A DNA stretch of 10,340 nt from Actinomycetales bacterium UBA1416 (GCA_002304945.1 DBPQ01000030.1:81229-91568); one strand, 5' to 3'. Positions 1 through 7,022 are shown, numbered from the stretch's first letter. Numbers and translations are program-made. Notes: generated by a model from the sequence alone, not told the origin.

Positions 1-1336
1 CCGCCGGGTCCGCGGCTGCCGCGGCGGCAACCGCGAGGACGACGACGGCGAGACCCACCACCGCCGTCCGCCGGGCGGGCGGGGGCGCTGCGTCCGCGAC
101 GGTGACATCCCCGGGCGCGCTCGTCGCACCGGCGGCCCTGCGACCCGCCCGCAGTCCACGGACCAGCAGCGGGAGGAACGCGGCCAGTCCGGCGAGAACC
201 AGTACCGTTGCCGCCACGCGCACCAGGCTCGGCACGGGAGCGGCTGCGACCACGAGACCACCATTCACAAGGGCGAGGCGCAGCCCGGCCGCCCGGTCCA
301 TCTCCGCTGCGGTGGCCCGGACACGGGCGGGCCCGCCGCCGCGGGCCACGGGCACGAGGTGGGAGAGCGCGCCGAGCAGGATCTGCGCGCCGAAGCCCAC
401 AGCGAGCAGGGGCGCCGCCCACGTCACCCGCGCGGAGACCGTCTCCCACGTGGCGGAGAGGGCGACCGCCACGGCCAGGACGGCGAGTGTTCCGAGCAGC
501 CAGGCGAACCCGGCGAGCAGCGACCACGAGGCGTAGCTCTCCGGCCTCCGCTGCCACCCGGTACGCACGAACGGGGTGGCCACCAACACGAGGCCGGACA
601 GGTACACGGCGAGTGCCCCGGCCACCACGACGGGCGGCCCGAGCCACGCCGCCAGGGCGGTGCCGAGGATCCCGAGGAGCAGGACGGGCAGGGCGCGGCG
701 GGTGGCCGCCTCCGCGCCCGGCACCATGCGGGTACGCAGCACGGTGGGCCAGAGGGTGACGATAGTGCCGGCGAAGGTGAGGCCCACCCACCCGAGCAGG
801 TTGACCGCCGCGTGGGCGAGCCGGAGCCGGGTGTCGAGGGGGTCGGCGAGGCCGCGGGCGAGCAGCACGCCGAGCGTTGCGCCTACTGGGAGGAAGGCCG
901 TGGCGGCCACGTAGTACCGCACAACGTGGGCGAACCGGGCGGCCAGGGCCCGCCGCACACGCCTCAGCAGGTCGAGCCCGTGCCAGCCCACGGCGCCTGC
1001 CACCGCGAGCGCGCCGGCCACCACGATGCCCCACCAGTCCCCGGGTACACCGGTCACCACTGCCGCGGTCCCGCCGTTGAGGAGGAGCAGGCGCACGTTC
1101 TGGTCCCGCCGGTCGTGGTCACCCGCGGGCGTGCGCAGTAGGGCATCGGCGAAGTGGCGGCTCCACACGAGGATGGCGTGGCCGAGCGCCCCGAGGAGCA
1201 GGAGGTGGAGCATCAGCCAGCGTGGTGCGGGCACGAGGGGGTGCACGAGCGCGACCGCCCCGGCCGCGGCGAGCCACGCGACGGTCGGGATGTCCCGCAG
1301 GAGCCAGAATCCGCGGGTCGAGGCGGTGGCGGTCAT
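1..1336 (-). CDS. Polytopic membrane N-terminal half of a probable multicopper oxidase / NirK-like protein (partial, runs off left edge)
   Basis: 445 codons are visible; the stop lies outside the window. The ATG at 1336 has a GGAGG ribosome site five bases upstream and overlaps the TGA of the preceding gene (ATGA). The visible part is almost all membrane: about 12 hydrophobic helices (roughly residues 18-36, 41-59, 83-97, 101-118, 139-160, 174-199, 216-232, 235-256, 271-294, 304-323, 352-369, 372-393) and a further one at 423-442 after an Ala/Pro linker. Conserved-looking blocks carry histidines: HLLLLGALGHAILVWSRHF (His44, 53, 61), LAHAAVNLLGWVGLTFAGT (His175), LWPTVLRTRM, and GALSHLVPV (His326). 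From memory, these blocks match actinobacterial proteins of about 850-900 residues in which such a membrane domain is followed by cupredoxin domains of the copper nitrite reductase/multicopper oxidase type. The cupredoxin half would lie left of the window, so the enzymatic call is inference; the membrane topology is seen directly. Confidence 0.6.
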   Translation of the reverse strand, partial: MTATASTRGFWLLRDIPTVAWLAAAGAVALVHPLVPAPRWLMLHLLLLGALGHAILVWSRHFADALLRTPAGDHDRRDQNVRLLLLNGGTAAVVTGVPGDWWGIVVAGALAVAGAVGWHGLDLLRRVRRALAARFAHVVRYYVAATAFLPVGATLGVLLARGLADPLDTRLRLAHAAVNLLGWVGLTFAGTIVTLWPTVLRTRMVPGAEAATRRALPVLLLGILGTALAAWLGPPVVVAGALAVYLSGLVLVATPFVRTGWQRRPESYASWSLLAGFAWLLGTLAVLAVAVALSATWETVSARVTWAAPLLAVGFGAQILLGALSHLVPVARGGGPARVRATAAEMDRAAGLRLALVNGGLVVAAAPVPSLVRVAATVLVLAGLAAFLPLLVRGLRAGRRAAGATSAPGDVTVADAAPPPARRTAVVGLAVVVLAVAAAAAADPA

Positions 1337-2421
1337 GGGGTCCTCCGATCGGCACGTGACCTCGCGGAGAGGACCCGCCAGGCGGCCACGCCCACGAAGA
1401 GCAGGACGGCGAGGACGTTGGTGACTCCCCCGGCCCGCCAGGCGCCGGGGAGGAGGAGGGCACCACCGAGCCAGAGTCGCACCACGAGCGAGGCGTGCAG
1501 CAGGGCGAAGGGCACCCACAGGAGCGGGTGGTAGGGCAGCGGCCGCCGGAGCACGGCGGGCAGGATCACCGGGGCGTGCGCCATGATCATCGAGAGGGTG
1601 AAGCCGAGGAATACCGCGTGCACCGCCGCGTCGTAGGCGGCGCCGGTGAGGACCTGCCCCCGCAGCAGCCACACGAGCCCTGCGACCACCAGCCAGGCGT
1701 ACCCGCCGAGCATGGCCGCCGCCATGAAGCGCACGAGGCCCGTGCCCCGGATCGTGCGACGCGCGACGTCGTGGTGGGCCAGCCATCCCGTCAGGACGAC
1801 GACGGCGAGGCCGAGCAGCGGCGTCGTCGCCGGCCAGAGGAGGGTGGCCGCCACGGCGGCCATGAGCCCGCCGGCCAGTGCGACGAGGGTGCCACCGGCG
1901 CCGGAGCCCATCGCGAGGCGGGCGAGTTCGAGCCGCTCCCCCGCGATCGTGAGGATCACGAAGCCCACGAGCCACGGCAGGAGGACCGGCACCTCCACTC
2001 CCCCCAACCAGAGACCGGCCGCGCCCACGGCGAGGACCGCGCCGAGTGCCTGGACGAGGACGGCGTCGTCACGCTGGCGGAGCCAGAGCCGGTGGTACAC
2101 GGCAACCAGCGCCGCCGACCCGCCGAGGAAGGCGGTTCCGCCGGCCGCCGGCGGTACGGGTGCGAGCGCGAGCACCACGCCGGCGCCCAGGAGAGCGGGG
2201 GCCGCGAAGCCGAGTGGCCGGTCGAGGGCGATCGCGCGCTCCAGGGCGATGAGTGTGCCCACGAAGCCGAGCACGAGGATGATGCCGTGCACCTCGGGGA
2301 GCCGCTCGACCGCGGGAACCGGCACCTGGAGCAGCATGAGGGCAGCGTGGAGGCCCGCGAGGAGGGCGAGCCCACCGGGAACGAGGAGGATGACGCGGTG
2401 CGGCGCGGCGGCGCGGGTCAT
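1333..2421 (-). CDS. NnrS-like polytopic membrane protein, 362 residues
   Basis: The ATG at 2421 overlaps the TGA of the regulator gene (ATGA), and its own TGA overlaps the next ATG in the same way, so it is the middle gene of a translationally coupled operon. No Shine-Dalgarno is visible upstream, which fits re-initiation. The protein is nearly all membrane, with about 10-12 helices (for example 10-32, 44-63, 73-92, 98-111, 121-140, 144-161, 177-196, 201-214, 231-253, 265-290, 299-318, 333-350). Notable blocks are PEVHGIILVLGFVGTLIALERA (His45), ERLELARL (162-169) and HAVFLGFTLSMIMAHAPVILPAV (His268, His282). An HG near an early helix and a histidine-led late helix recall the NnrS family (heme/copper membrane proteins linked to nitric oxide metabolism and denitrification). 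Similarity is by pattern only, and the family may instead be an undescribed relative. The context next to a probable copper oxidase/nitrite reductase supports an NO or copper-redox role. Confidence 0.5.
   Translation of the reverse strand: MTRAAAPHRVILLVPGGLALLAGLHAALMLLQVPVPAVERLPEVHGIILVLGFVGTLIALERAIALDRPLGFAAPALLGAGVVLALAPVPPAAGGTAFLGGSAALVAVYHRLWLRQRDDAVLVQALGAVLAVGAAGLWLGGVEVPVLLPWLVGFVILTIAGERLELARLAMGSGAGGTLVALAGGLMAAVAATLLWPATTPLLGLAVVVLTGWLAHHDVARRTIRGTGLVRFMAAAMLGGYAWLVVAGLVWLLRGQVLTGAAYDAAVHAVFLGFTLSMIMAHAPVILPAVLRRPLPYHPLLWVPFALLHASLVVRLWLGGALLLPGAWRAGGVTNVLAVLLFVGVAAWRVLSARSRADRRTP
1342..1346 (-). promoter_or_regulatory. Ribosome binding site for the membrane oxidase gene
   Basis: GGAGG on the minus strand, five bases before the ATG at 1336. 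It lies inside the end of the upstream NnrS-like gene. The start is therefore served both by translational coupling (ATGA overlap) and by its own Shine-Dalgarno, which fixes the start choice. Confidence 0.7.
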
Positions 2422-3047
2422 CGAGGACCGGCCAGCCGGAGGAGGCAGCCGCGCTCCTCGGCGAACGGCACCAGTTCCGGGGTGACGTCCCGCCGGCCCG
2501 CGGCCTCGAGCGCTCCCTCGACGAGGCCGAGGTGGAGGGCGCACACGACGTCCGGGTGGGCGCGGGCGGCGTCGAGGACGGGACACCGGGTGAGGAGCAG
2601 CGTGCCGGCACCTCGGTCCTCCGGTGCGAAGCTGGCCATGAGCGCGGGGATGTCGGACTCCTGGGTGCGGCCGTGCGCGCGCCCCGCGGCGCGCCCCTCC
2701 CGGGCGGGGTCCGGGAAGGTGGCCTGCAGGTGGGCTGCCAGTGCCGCGACGACGGCGGAGGAGCCCCCGGGCTGGGCGGCTGCCGCGAGTTCATAGAGCC
2801 AGGCAGGCCGGCCCCGTCCCTGCACCTCCGCCCGGACGCGCCGGAGATGCCCGGAGTCGAGGAGATGGTCGAGATGATCGCGCACGCTGTTCGGGTGGAG
2901 ACCGAGCTCGTCGGCGATCGCGGCCACGCTCACGGGGCCGCGATCCGCGATCACGTCCAGCACCGCGGACCGGGTGGCACCAAGGTCCACGGGCCAGTCG
3001 CGCGTGGCGGGCCGAGGCCCGCAAGTCGGCCCGGAAGCATTTATCAC
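2418..3047 (-). CDS. Winged-helix transcriptional regulator, SufR-like COG2345 type with C-terminal cysteines
   Basis: The protein has 209 residues if read from the GTG at 3047. An ArsR/MarR-like winged helix lies at about 24-87: TRSAVLDVIADRGPVSVAAIADELGLHPNSVRDHLDHLLDSGHLRR, followed by a wing with GRGRPAWLYEL. The C-terminal part has Cys155, Cys169 and Cys201 in the order TRCPVL, PDVVCALHLGLVEG, ERGCLLRL. This pattern is typical of the COG2345 group, which includes the [4Fe-4S] repressor SufR, so an Fe-S cluster sensing oxygen, NO or iron status is likely but not shown. The linker at 115-130 is rich in Arg and Ala. The gene is the first of an ATGA-coupled operon with two membrane redox proteins and most likely controls it and itself. 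The start has no Shine-Dalgarno and sits just after a TATAAT box, suggesting a leaderless mRNA. A GTG at 2990 is an alternative start giving 190 residues and still preserving the DNA-binding domain. Confidence 0.8.
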   Translation of the reverse strand: MINASGPTCGPRPATRDWPVDLGATRSAVLDVIADRGPVSVAAIADELGLHPNSVRDHLDHLLDSGHLRRVRAEVQGRGRPAWLYELAAAAQPGGSSAVVAALAAHLQATFPDPAREGRAAGRAHGRTQESDIPALMASFAPEDRGAGTLLLTRCPVLDAARAHPDVVCALHLGLVEGALEAAGRRDVTPELVPFAEERGCLLRLAGPR

Positions 3048-3058
3048 GGTGCCACCGT
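3046..3058. promoter_or_regulatory. Perfect 13-bp palindrome, operator candidate of the regulator operon
   Basis: Minus-strand sequence ACGGTGGCACCGT: two exact 6-bp arms around one central base. It begins immediately after the TATAAT box, covers the expected transcription start and includes the first base pairs of the GTG start codon. A protein bound here would block RNA polymerase. As the gene downstream encodes a winged-helix regulator, autoregulation is the simplest reading (inference). Confidence 0.5.
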
Positions 3059-3064
3059 ATTATA
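3059..3064 (-). promoter_or_regulatory. Candidate -10 box (TATAAT) of the regulator operon
   Basis: A perfect TATAAT on the minus strand, overlapping the stop codon region of the Ca2+ ATPase gene. Transcription would begin at about 3051-3053, only four to six bases before the GTG at 3047, so the transcript would be leaderless or nearly so. No convincing -35 hexamer is present. In a window this GC-rich, an exact TATAAT at this position is unlikely to be chance. Confidence 0.55.
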
Positions 3065-5702
3065 TGGACCTCCGGTTGAACCACTTCACGAGCTCGAGCA
3101 CCGGGACGATCGTGACGGCGACGCCGAGGATGACGGCCCAGTCCAGCGGGTCGAGCGTCACCGTGCCGAACGCACCCTGGAGGACGGGCACGTGGATGAT
3201 GGCGAGCAGCAACGCCGACTCCCAGAGGATCGCCAGGTTGAGCCACCTGTTGACGAAGGGGCGGACCCACCCGGGGGTCCGGTCGGAGCGGAGGCTGTAG
3301 GCCTTCAGGAACTCCACCGCCACCAGCGAGGCGAACACCATGGTCATCGCCTGCTCCAGCGGCCTGCCGGAGGCCAGGGCCCAGCCGAACAGGCTGGTGT
3401 TGATGAGGGCGGACCACGCGCCACCGGTGAGCATCAGTGCCACGACCGGGCGGGTGAACACGCCGATCCGCGGGTCCCGTGGCGCCCGGCGCATGAGGTC
3501 GGGCTCCGGCGGGTCGACGGCCAGGGCGAGGGCGGGCAGACCGTCGGTGGCGAGGTTGACGTAGAGAATCAGCACGGCGGACAGCGGGAGCGGCAACCCG
3601 ATGAGCATCGCGGCCATCATGAGCCCGATCTCGCCGATGTTCGCCGAGAGGAGGTACATCAGGTACTTCTTGACGTTGGCGAAGACGCCGCGCCCCTCCT
3701 CGATCGCGGCGACGATCGAGGCGAAGTTGTCGTCCGTCAGCGTCATCGCCGCGGCTTCCTTGGTGACATCCGTGCCGGTGATCCCCATGGCCACGCCGAT
3801 GTCCGCCTTCTTCAGCGCCGGTGCGTCGTTCACGCCGTCCCCGGTCATCGCCACCACGTGGCCGCCGGCCTGCAGGGCGGTGACCACGCGCAGCTTGTGC
3901 GCCGGGGAGACCCGGGCGTACACGGCGATCGTCTCCACGTCCCGGTGCAACTCCTCCTCCCCCATCTCGTCCAGCTCGGCGCCCAGCACCACCCGCCCGT
4001 CCGTGAGGAGGCCGAGTTCACGGGCGACGGCGGCGGCGGTGGCCGGGTGGTCCCCGGTGATCATGACGGCGCGGATGCCGGCGCTCGCGCAGGTGGCGAT
4101 CGCGTCCCGGGCCTCCGGGCGTGGCGGATCGATCATCCCGACGAGCCCGAGCAGCGTCAGCTCGTCCTGGGCGGTCCCGGGTTCGGGGTCGCTGCGCACG
4201 GCGACGGCGAGGACCCGCAGGGCCTCGGAGGCGAAATCGTGGGTGACGGCGAGCACCGCGTCCCGGACATCGTCGTCGAGCGGGACGACCCCGTCTGAGG
4301 TCAGCACCCGCGTGCAGCGGGGCAGCACCACCTCCGGCGCACCCTTGGTGTAGGCCCGCACCCCGCCGTCGACGGCGTGGAGGGTGGTCATCCGCTTGGT
4401 TTCGGACGTGAAGGGGATCTCGTCGATGCGGGGCTGGGCCCGGTCGAGGTCCTCCTTCGCGAGGCCGGCCTTGGCGGCCGCGACGACGAGCGCCCCCTCG
4501 GTGGGGTCACCCTCGATGTCCCACACCCCGTCCCGCTCGACCAGGCGCGCATCGGAGGCGAGGGCCGCCGCGGTGAGGAGGCGGGCGATGATCGTCGCGT
4601 CCCCACCGTGGAACGCGCCCGACGGGTCGTAGCCGGAGCCCGAGACCTCGACGACTTCACCACCGACGTGGAGACGGCGCACGGTCATCTCGTCCTTGGT
4701 GAGAGTGCCCGTCTTGTCCGAGCAGATCACCGAGGTGGACCCGAGGGTCTCGACGGCGGGGAGGCGCCGCAGCAGCGCATTGCGCTTCACCATCTTCTGC
4801 ACGCCGATCGCCAGCGAGATCGTGACCACCGCGGGCAGTGCCTCCGGCACCACCGCGACGGCGAGGGCGATGCCGAACAGCAGCATGTCGACGAGTTCCT
4901 GGCCTCGCAGCAGACCCAGCCCGGCCACCACGAGCACCAGCACGATCGCGGCGCGGGCGAGGACGGTGCCCACACGGTCGAGGTTCTGCTGCAGCGGGGT
5001 CCGCCCCGTCTCCACCGTCTCCAGCAGCGTGGCGATGGTCCCCACCTCGGTCGCCATCCCCGTGGCGACGACGACGGCGAGCCCACGCCCGTAGGTCACC
5101 GCGGTGGCGGCGTGGACCATGTTGACGCGGTCTCCGATGGCGAGGTCCTCCTCCAGCGGAGCGATGGACTTCCGCACGGCCTCCGACTCGCCCGTGAGGG
5201 CCGCCTCGTCCACCTTGAGGTTCACCGACCGGAGGACGCGGGCATCGGCGGGGACCCGATCCCCCGTCTCGAGGAGGATCACGTCGCCGGGGACGAGATC
5301 CTGGGCGGGCACCTCGACCTCGCGCCCCTCCCGCACCGCCGTGGCCGTTGGTGCGGCCAACTCCCGGAGGGCGTCGATGGCGCGTTCCGCCCGGTACTCC
5401 TGGACGAAGCCCAGCAGCACGGCGAAGACCACGATCACGAGGATCACCACGGACTCGACGCCCTCCCCGAGCGCCACGGAGATGACGGTCGCGACCAGTA
5501 GGATGATGATCAGGACGTTCCTGAACTGGTCGAGCAGGATCCGCCAGGGCGGGACACGCCCGGCCGCCGCGATCTCGTTGGGGCCGTACCGTTCGAGCCG
5601 CGCCGCCGCCTCATCCGGCGTGAGACCGCCGGGTGCGCTCCCGAACGCGGCGAGCACGTCATCGGTGCTGCGGGCCCAGGGAGTCGTGCACTGTCCGGCC
5701 AC
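3060..5702 (-). CDS. P2-type Ca2+-transporting P-type ATPase, about 880 residues
   Basis: Membrane pump that couples ATP hydrolysis to cation export, most likely Ca2+. Residues are numbered from the GTG at 5702. Order: cation-ATPase N-terminal domain (about 7-55), TGES actuator motif (170-173), PEALP in helix M4 (286-290), DKTGTLT phosphorylation site (Asp329), KGAPE nucleotide-binding motif (453-457), TGD (549-551), GDGVND (621-626), then the C-terminal helices. By eye the SERCA metal ligands are all kept: Glu287 in M4, Asn688 and Glu691 in M5 (SANIGEI), Asn716 and Asp720 in M6 (NLATDGLP), and Glu797 in M8 (VAVEFLKA), so both calcium sites appear intact. Length is normal for bacterial SERCA/PMCA-like pumps. 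The start is uncertain: the GTG at 5702 follows GGAGAG very closely, and the GTG at 5720 touches the upstream stem-loop. Reading further upstream gives only low-quality Arg/Pro sequence. A Mn2+ or other divalent substrate cannot be excluded. Confidence 0.9.
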   Translation of the reverse strand: MAGQCTTPWARSTDDVLAAFGSAPGGLTPDEAAARLERYGPNEIAAAGRVPPWRILLDQFRNVLIIILLVATVISVALGEGVESVVILVIVVFAVLLGFVQEYRAERAIDALRELAAPTATAVREGREVEVPAQDLVPGDVILLETGDRVPADARVLRSVNLKVDEAALTGESEAVRKSIAPLEEDLAIGDRVNMVHAATAVTYGRGLAVVVATGMATEVGTIATLLETVETGRTPLQQNLDRVGTVLARAAIVLVLVVAGLGLLRGQELVDMLLFGIALAVAVVPEALPAVVTISLAIGVQKMVKRNALLRRLPAVETLGSTSVICSDKTGTLTKDEMTVRRLHVGGEVVEVSGSGYDPSGAFHGGDATIIARLLTAAALASDARLVERDGVWDIEGDPTEGALVVAAAKAGLAKEDLDRAQPRIDEIPFTSETKRMTTLHAVDGGVRAYTKGAPEVVLPRCTRVLTSDGVVPLDDDVRDAVLAVTHDFASEALRVLAVAVRSDPEPGTAQDELTLLGLVGMIDPPRPEARDAIATCASAGIRAVMITGDHPATAAAVARELGLLTDGRVVLGAELDEMGEEELHRDVETIAVYARVSPAHKLRVVTALQAGGHVVAMTGDGVNDAPALKKADIGVAMGITGTDVTKEAAAMTLTDDNFASIVAAIEEGRGVFANVKKYLMYLLSANIGEIGLMMAAMLIGLPLPLSAVLILYVNLATDGLPALALAVDPPEPDLMRRAPRDPRIGVFTRPVVALMLTGGAWSALINTSLFGWALASGRPLEQAMTMVFASLVAVEFLKAYSLRSDRTPGWVRPFVNRWLNLAILWESALLLAIIHVPVLQGAFGTVTLDPLDWAVILGVAVTIVPVLELVKWFNRRSI

Positions 5703-5719
5703 CTCTCCACTGAAGCACA

Positions 5720-5754
5720 CCCGGGGGCCGATCCGTGGAGGATCGGCCCCCGGG
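5720..5754 (-). terminator. Perfect 15-bp stem-loop between the RidA protein and the Ca2+ ATPase
   Basis: Arms 5720-5734 and 5740-5754 are exact reverse complements (CCCGGGGGCCGATCC against GGATCGGCCCCCGGG) around a five-base loop. It lies 15 bases after the stop of the triple RidA gene. There is no T-run after it, as is common for actinobacterial terminators. It ends within 18 bases of the ATPase start and includes part of the alternative GTG at 5720. It could therefore also attenuate ATPase expression or mask its start. Confidence 0.75.
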
Positions 5755-5769
5755 AGGGTCACGCAGGTG

Positions 5770-7011
5770 TCACGCTCCGGGCGGGGTGCCCTCGGCGTTC
5801 GACACGGTGGCATCGACCTGGATCGACGCGCCACCGGGCAGGGAGGAGACACCGACCACGCGACGCGCCGGCACGTAGCCGGGGAAGAAGGTCGCGTAGA
5901 CCTCGTCCACGGCGTCCAGGTCCGCGATGTCCGCCAGGTAGAGGTTGACCTTCACGATGTCGTCCATCACGTGGTCCACGCTCTCCACGATCGCCCTGAT
6001 GTTGGCCAGGCACTGCTGCGCCTGCTCCCTCACCCCGCCGGCGACCATCTCGCCGCTCGCCGGGTCCACCGGCAGCTGCGCCGTGATGTGGTTGTAGTGC
6101 GAGAACGCCACGGACTGCGTGGAGAGCGCGTCGCGGGGGGCGGCGTCCGTGTCGTGGGGCTCGATGACGAGGAGGGCCGCGTCCTCGGGGGCCTGCGGGG
6201 GCGTGCCGTCACCATGTGACACCACGGCCTCGACCTGCACGGCAGCGCCCAGCGGCAGCGCGGCCGCGTTGACCACGGTCCGCGCGGGGCGGTAACCGGG
6301 GAAGTAGGACGGGTAGACCTCGTCGACGGCGTCGAGGTCCGAGAGGTCGGTGAGGAACACGGTGACCCGCACGACGTCGTCCATCACGTGGCCGATGCTC
6401 CGGAGGATCGTCTGCACGTTCTCGAGGCACTGCCGGGCCTGTTCCGTCGCCCCGCCGGCGACGAGCTCGCCGGTCCGCGGGTCGATCGGGAGCTGGGCGG
6501 TGAGGTTGTTGTAGTGGGAGAAGGCCACGGTCTGGGTGGATCCCGGCAGCCGTGGGGCCTCGTCGGTGTCGCGCGCGACCTTCACGAGGTCGCCGGCCTG
6601 CGGGGCGTCCGGGATGGAGCCCTCGCCGTTGGAGAGCAGGGCCTCGATCTGGACAGCGGCGCCCTTGGGCAGGGCGGCCACGCCGACCGTCGTACGGGTC
6701 GGGACGTAGAGCGGGAAGTAGCTCGCGGAGACCTCGTTCACGGCGTCGAGGTCGGAGAGGTCGGTGAGGAAGACGGTGAGCCGGACGACGTCGTCCATGA
6801 CGTGTCCGATGCTCTCGACGACGGCCCTGACGTTCTCGAGGCACTGGCGAGCCTGCTCGCTCGCGCCGCCGGCCACCAGTTCACCGGTGGCCGGGTCGAT
6901 CGGCAGCTGGGCCGAGAGGTTGTTGTAGTGCGAGAAGGCCACCGTCTGGGACGAGAGCGGGCTCCTCGGGGCGGCGTCGGTGTTGCGCGGGTTGGTGGCG
7001 TTGAGGCTCAC
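5770..7011 (-). CDS. Triple RidA (YjgF/YER057c/UK114) domain protein, 413 residues
   Basis: Three RidA-like domains in one chain, with a period of 138-139 residues: about 8-135, 147-273 and 286-410. Each begins with a (Q)(T/S)VAFSHYN block, then AQLP(I/V)DP, GE(L/M)VAGG, EQA(R/Q)QCL.N, a DD(V/I)V helix, DLDAV(N/D)EV, and P(T/A)R...LP.G. RidA enzymes hydrolyse reactive enamine/imine intermediates such as 2-aminoacrylate to keto acids. The arginine that binds the substrate carboxylate in RidA (Arg105 in E. coli) is present in all three (Arg106, Arg244, Arg383). The position matching E. coli Glu120 is Gln in all three (121, 259, 398), and no clear counterpart of Tyr17 is seen. The GTG start is fixed by AGGAG six bases upstream; reading further upstream gives unrelated sequence. 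It follows malic enzyme by 167 bp and ends in a strong stem-loop, so it is probably monocistronic. No signal peptide; likely cytoplasmic. Confidence 0.88.
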   Translation of the reverse strand: MSLNATNPRNTDAAPRSPLSSQTVAFSHYNNLSAQLPIDPATGELVAGGASEQARQCLENVRAVVESIGHVMDDVVRLTVFLTDLSDLDAVNEVSASYFPLYVPTRTTVGVAALPKGAAVQIEALLSNGEGSIPDAPQAGDLVKVARDTDEAPRLPGSTQTVAFSHYNNLTAQLPIDPRTGELVAGGATEQARQCLENVQTILRSIGHVMDDVVRVTVFLTDLSDLDAVDEVYPSYFPGYRPARTVVNAAALPLGAAVQVEAVVSHGDGTPPQAPEDAALLVIEPHDTDAAPRDALSTQSVAFSHYNHITAQLPVDPASGEMVAGGVREQAQQCLANIRAIVESVDHVMDDIVKVNLYLADIADLDAVDEVYATFFPGYVPARRVVGVSSLPGGASIQVDATVSNAEGTPPGA

Positions 7012-7017
7012 GGCAGG

Positions 7018-7022
7018 CTCCT
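7018..7022 (-). promoter_or_regulatory. Ribosome binding site of the triple RidA gene
   Basis: AGGAG on the minus strand, six bases before the GTG at 7011. It decides the start in favour of this GTG over possible starts up to about 130 bases upstream in the same frame, such as the ATG at 7140, which falls inside the palindrome and promoter region. Confidence 0.75.

Noticed and set aside
1495..2796. Long plus-strand reading frame (433 codons) opposite the NnrS-like and regulator genes
   Set aside because: Composition is dominated by Glu, Gly, Arg and His with no hydrophobic core; it is the antisense shadow expected in very GC-rich DNA. The minus-strand genes have clear domains and coupled starts.
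2532..4298. Plus-strand reading frame of 588 codons opposite the regulator and ATPase 3' half
   Set aside because: His/Gly/Asp-rich low-complexity shadow with no recognisable domain; it crosses two well-supported genes on the other strand.
4377..5501. Plus-strand frame (374 codons) opposite the ATPase
   Set aside because: Antisense of highly conserved ATPase motifs; composition is non-protein-like.
5703..5852. Upstream extension of the ATPase frame through the stem-loop into the RidA gene
   Set aside because: The extra 50 residues are Arg/Pro-rich, unlike any ATPase N-terminus, and include the hairpin and the RidA 3' end.
5770..7011. Repeated DNA with a period near 415 bp considered as a mobile or satellite repeat
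   Set aside because: The periodicity is explained by three in-frame RidA domains within one gene.
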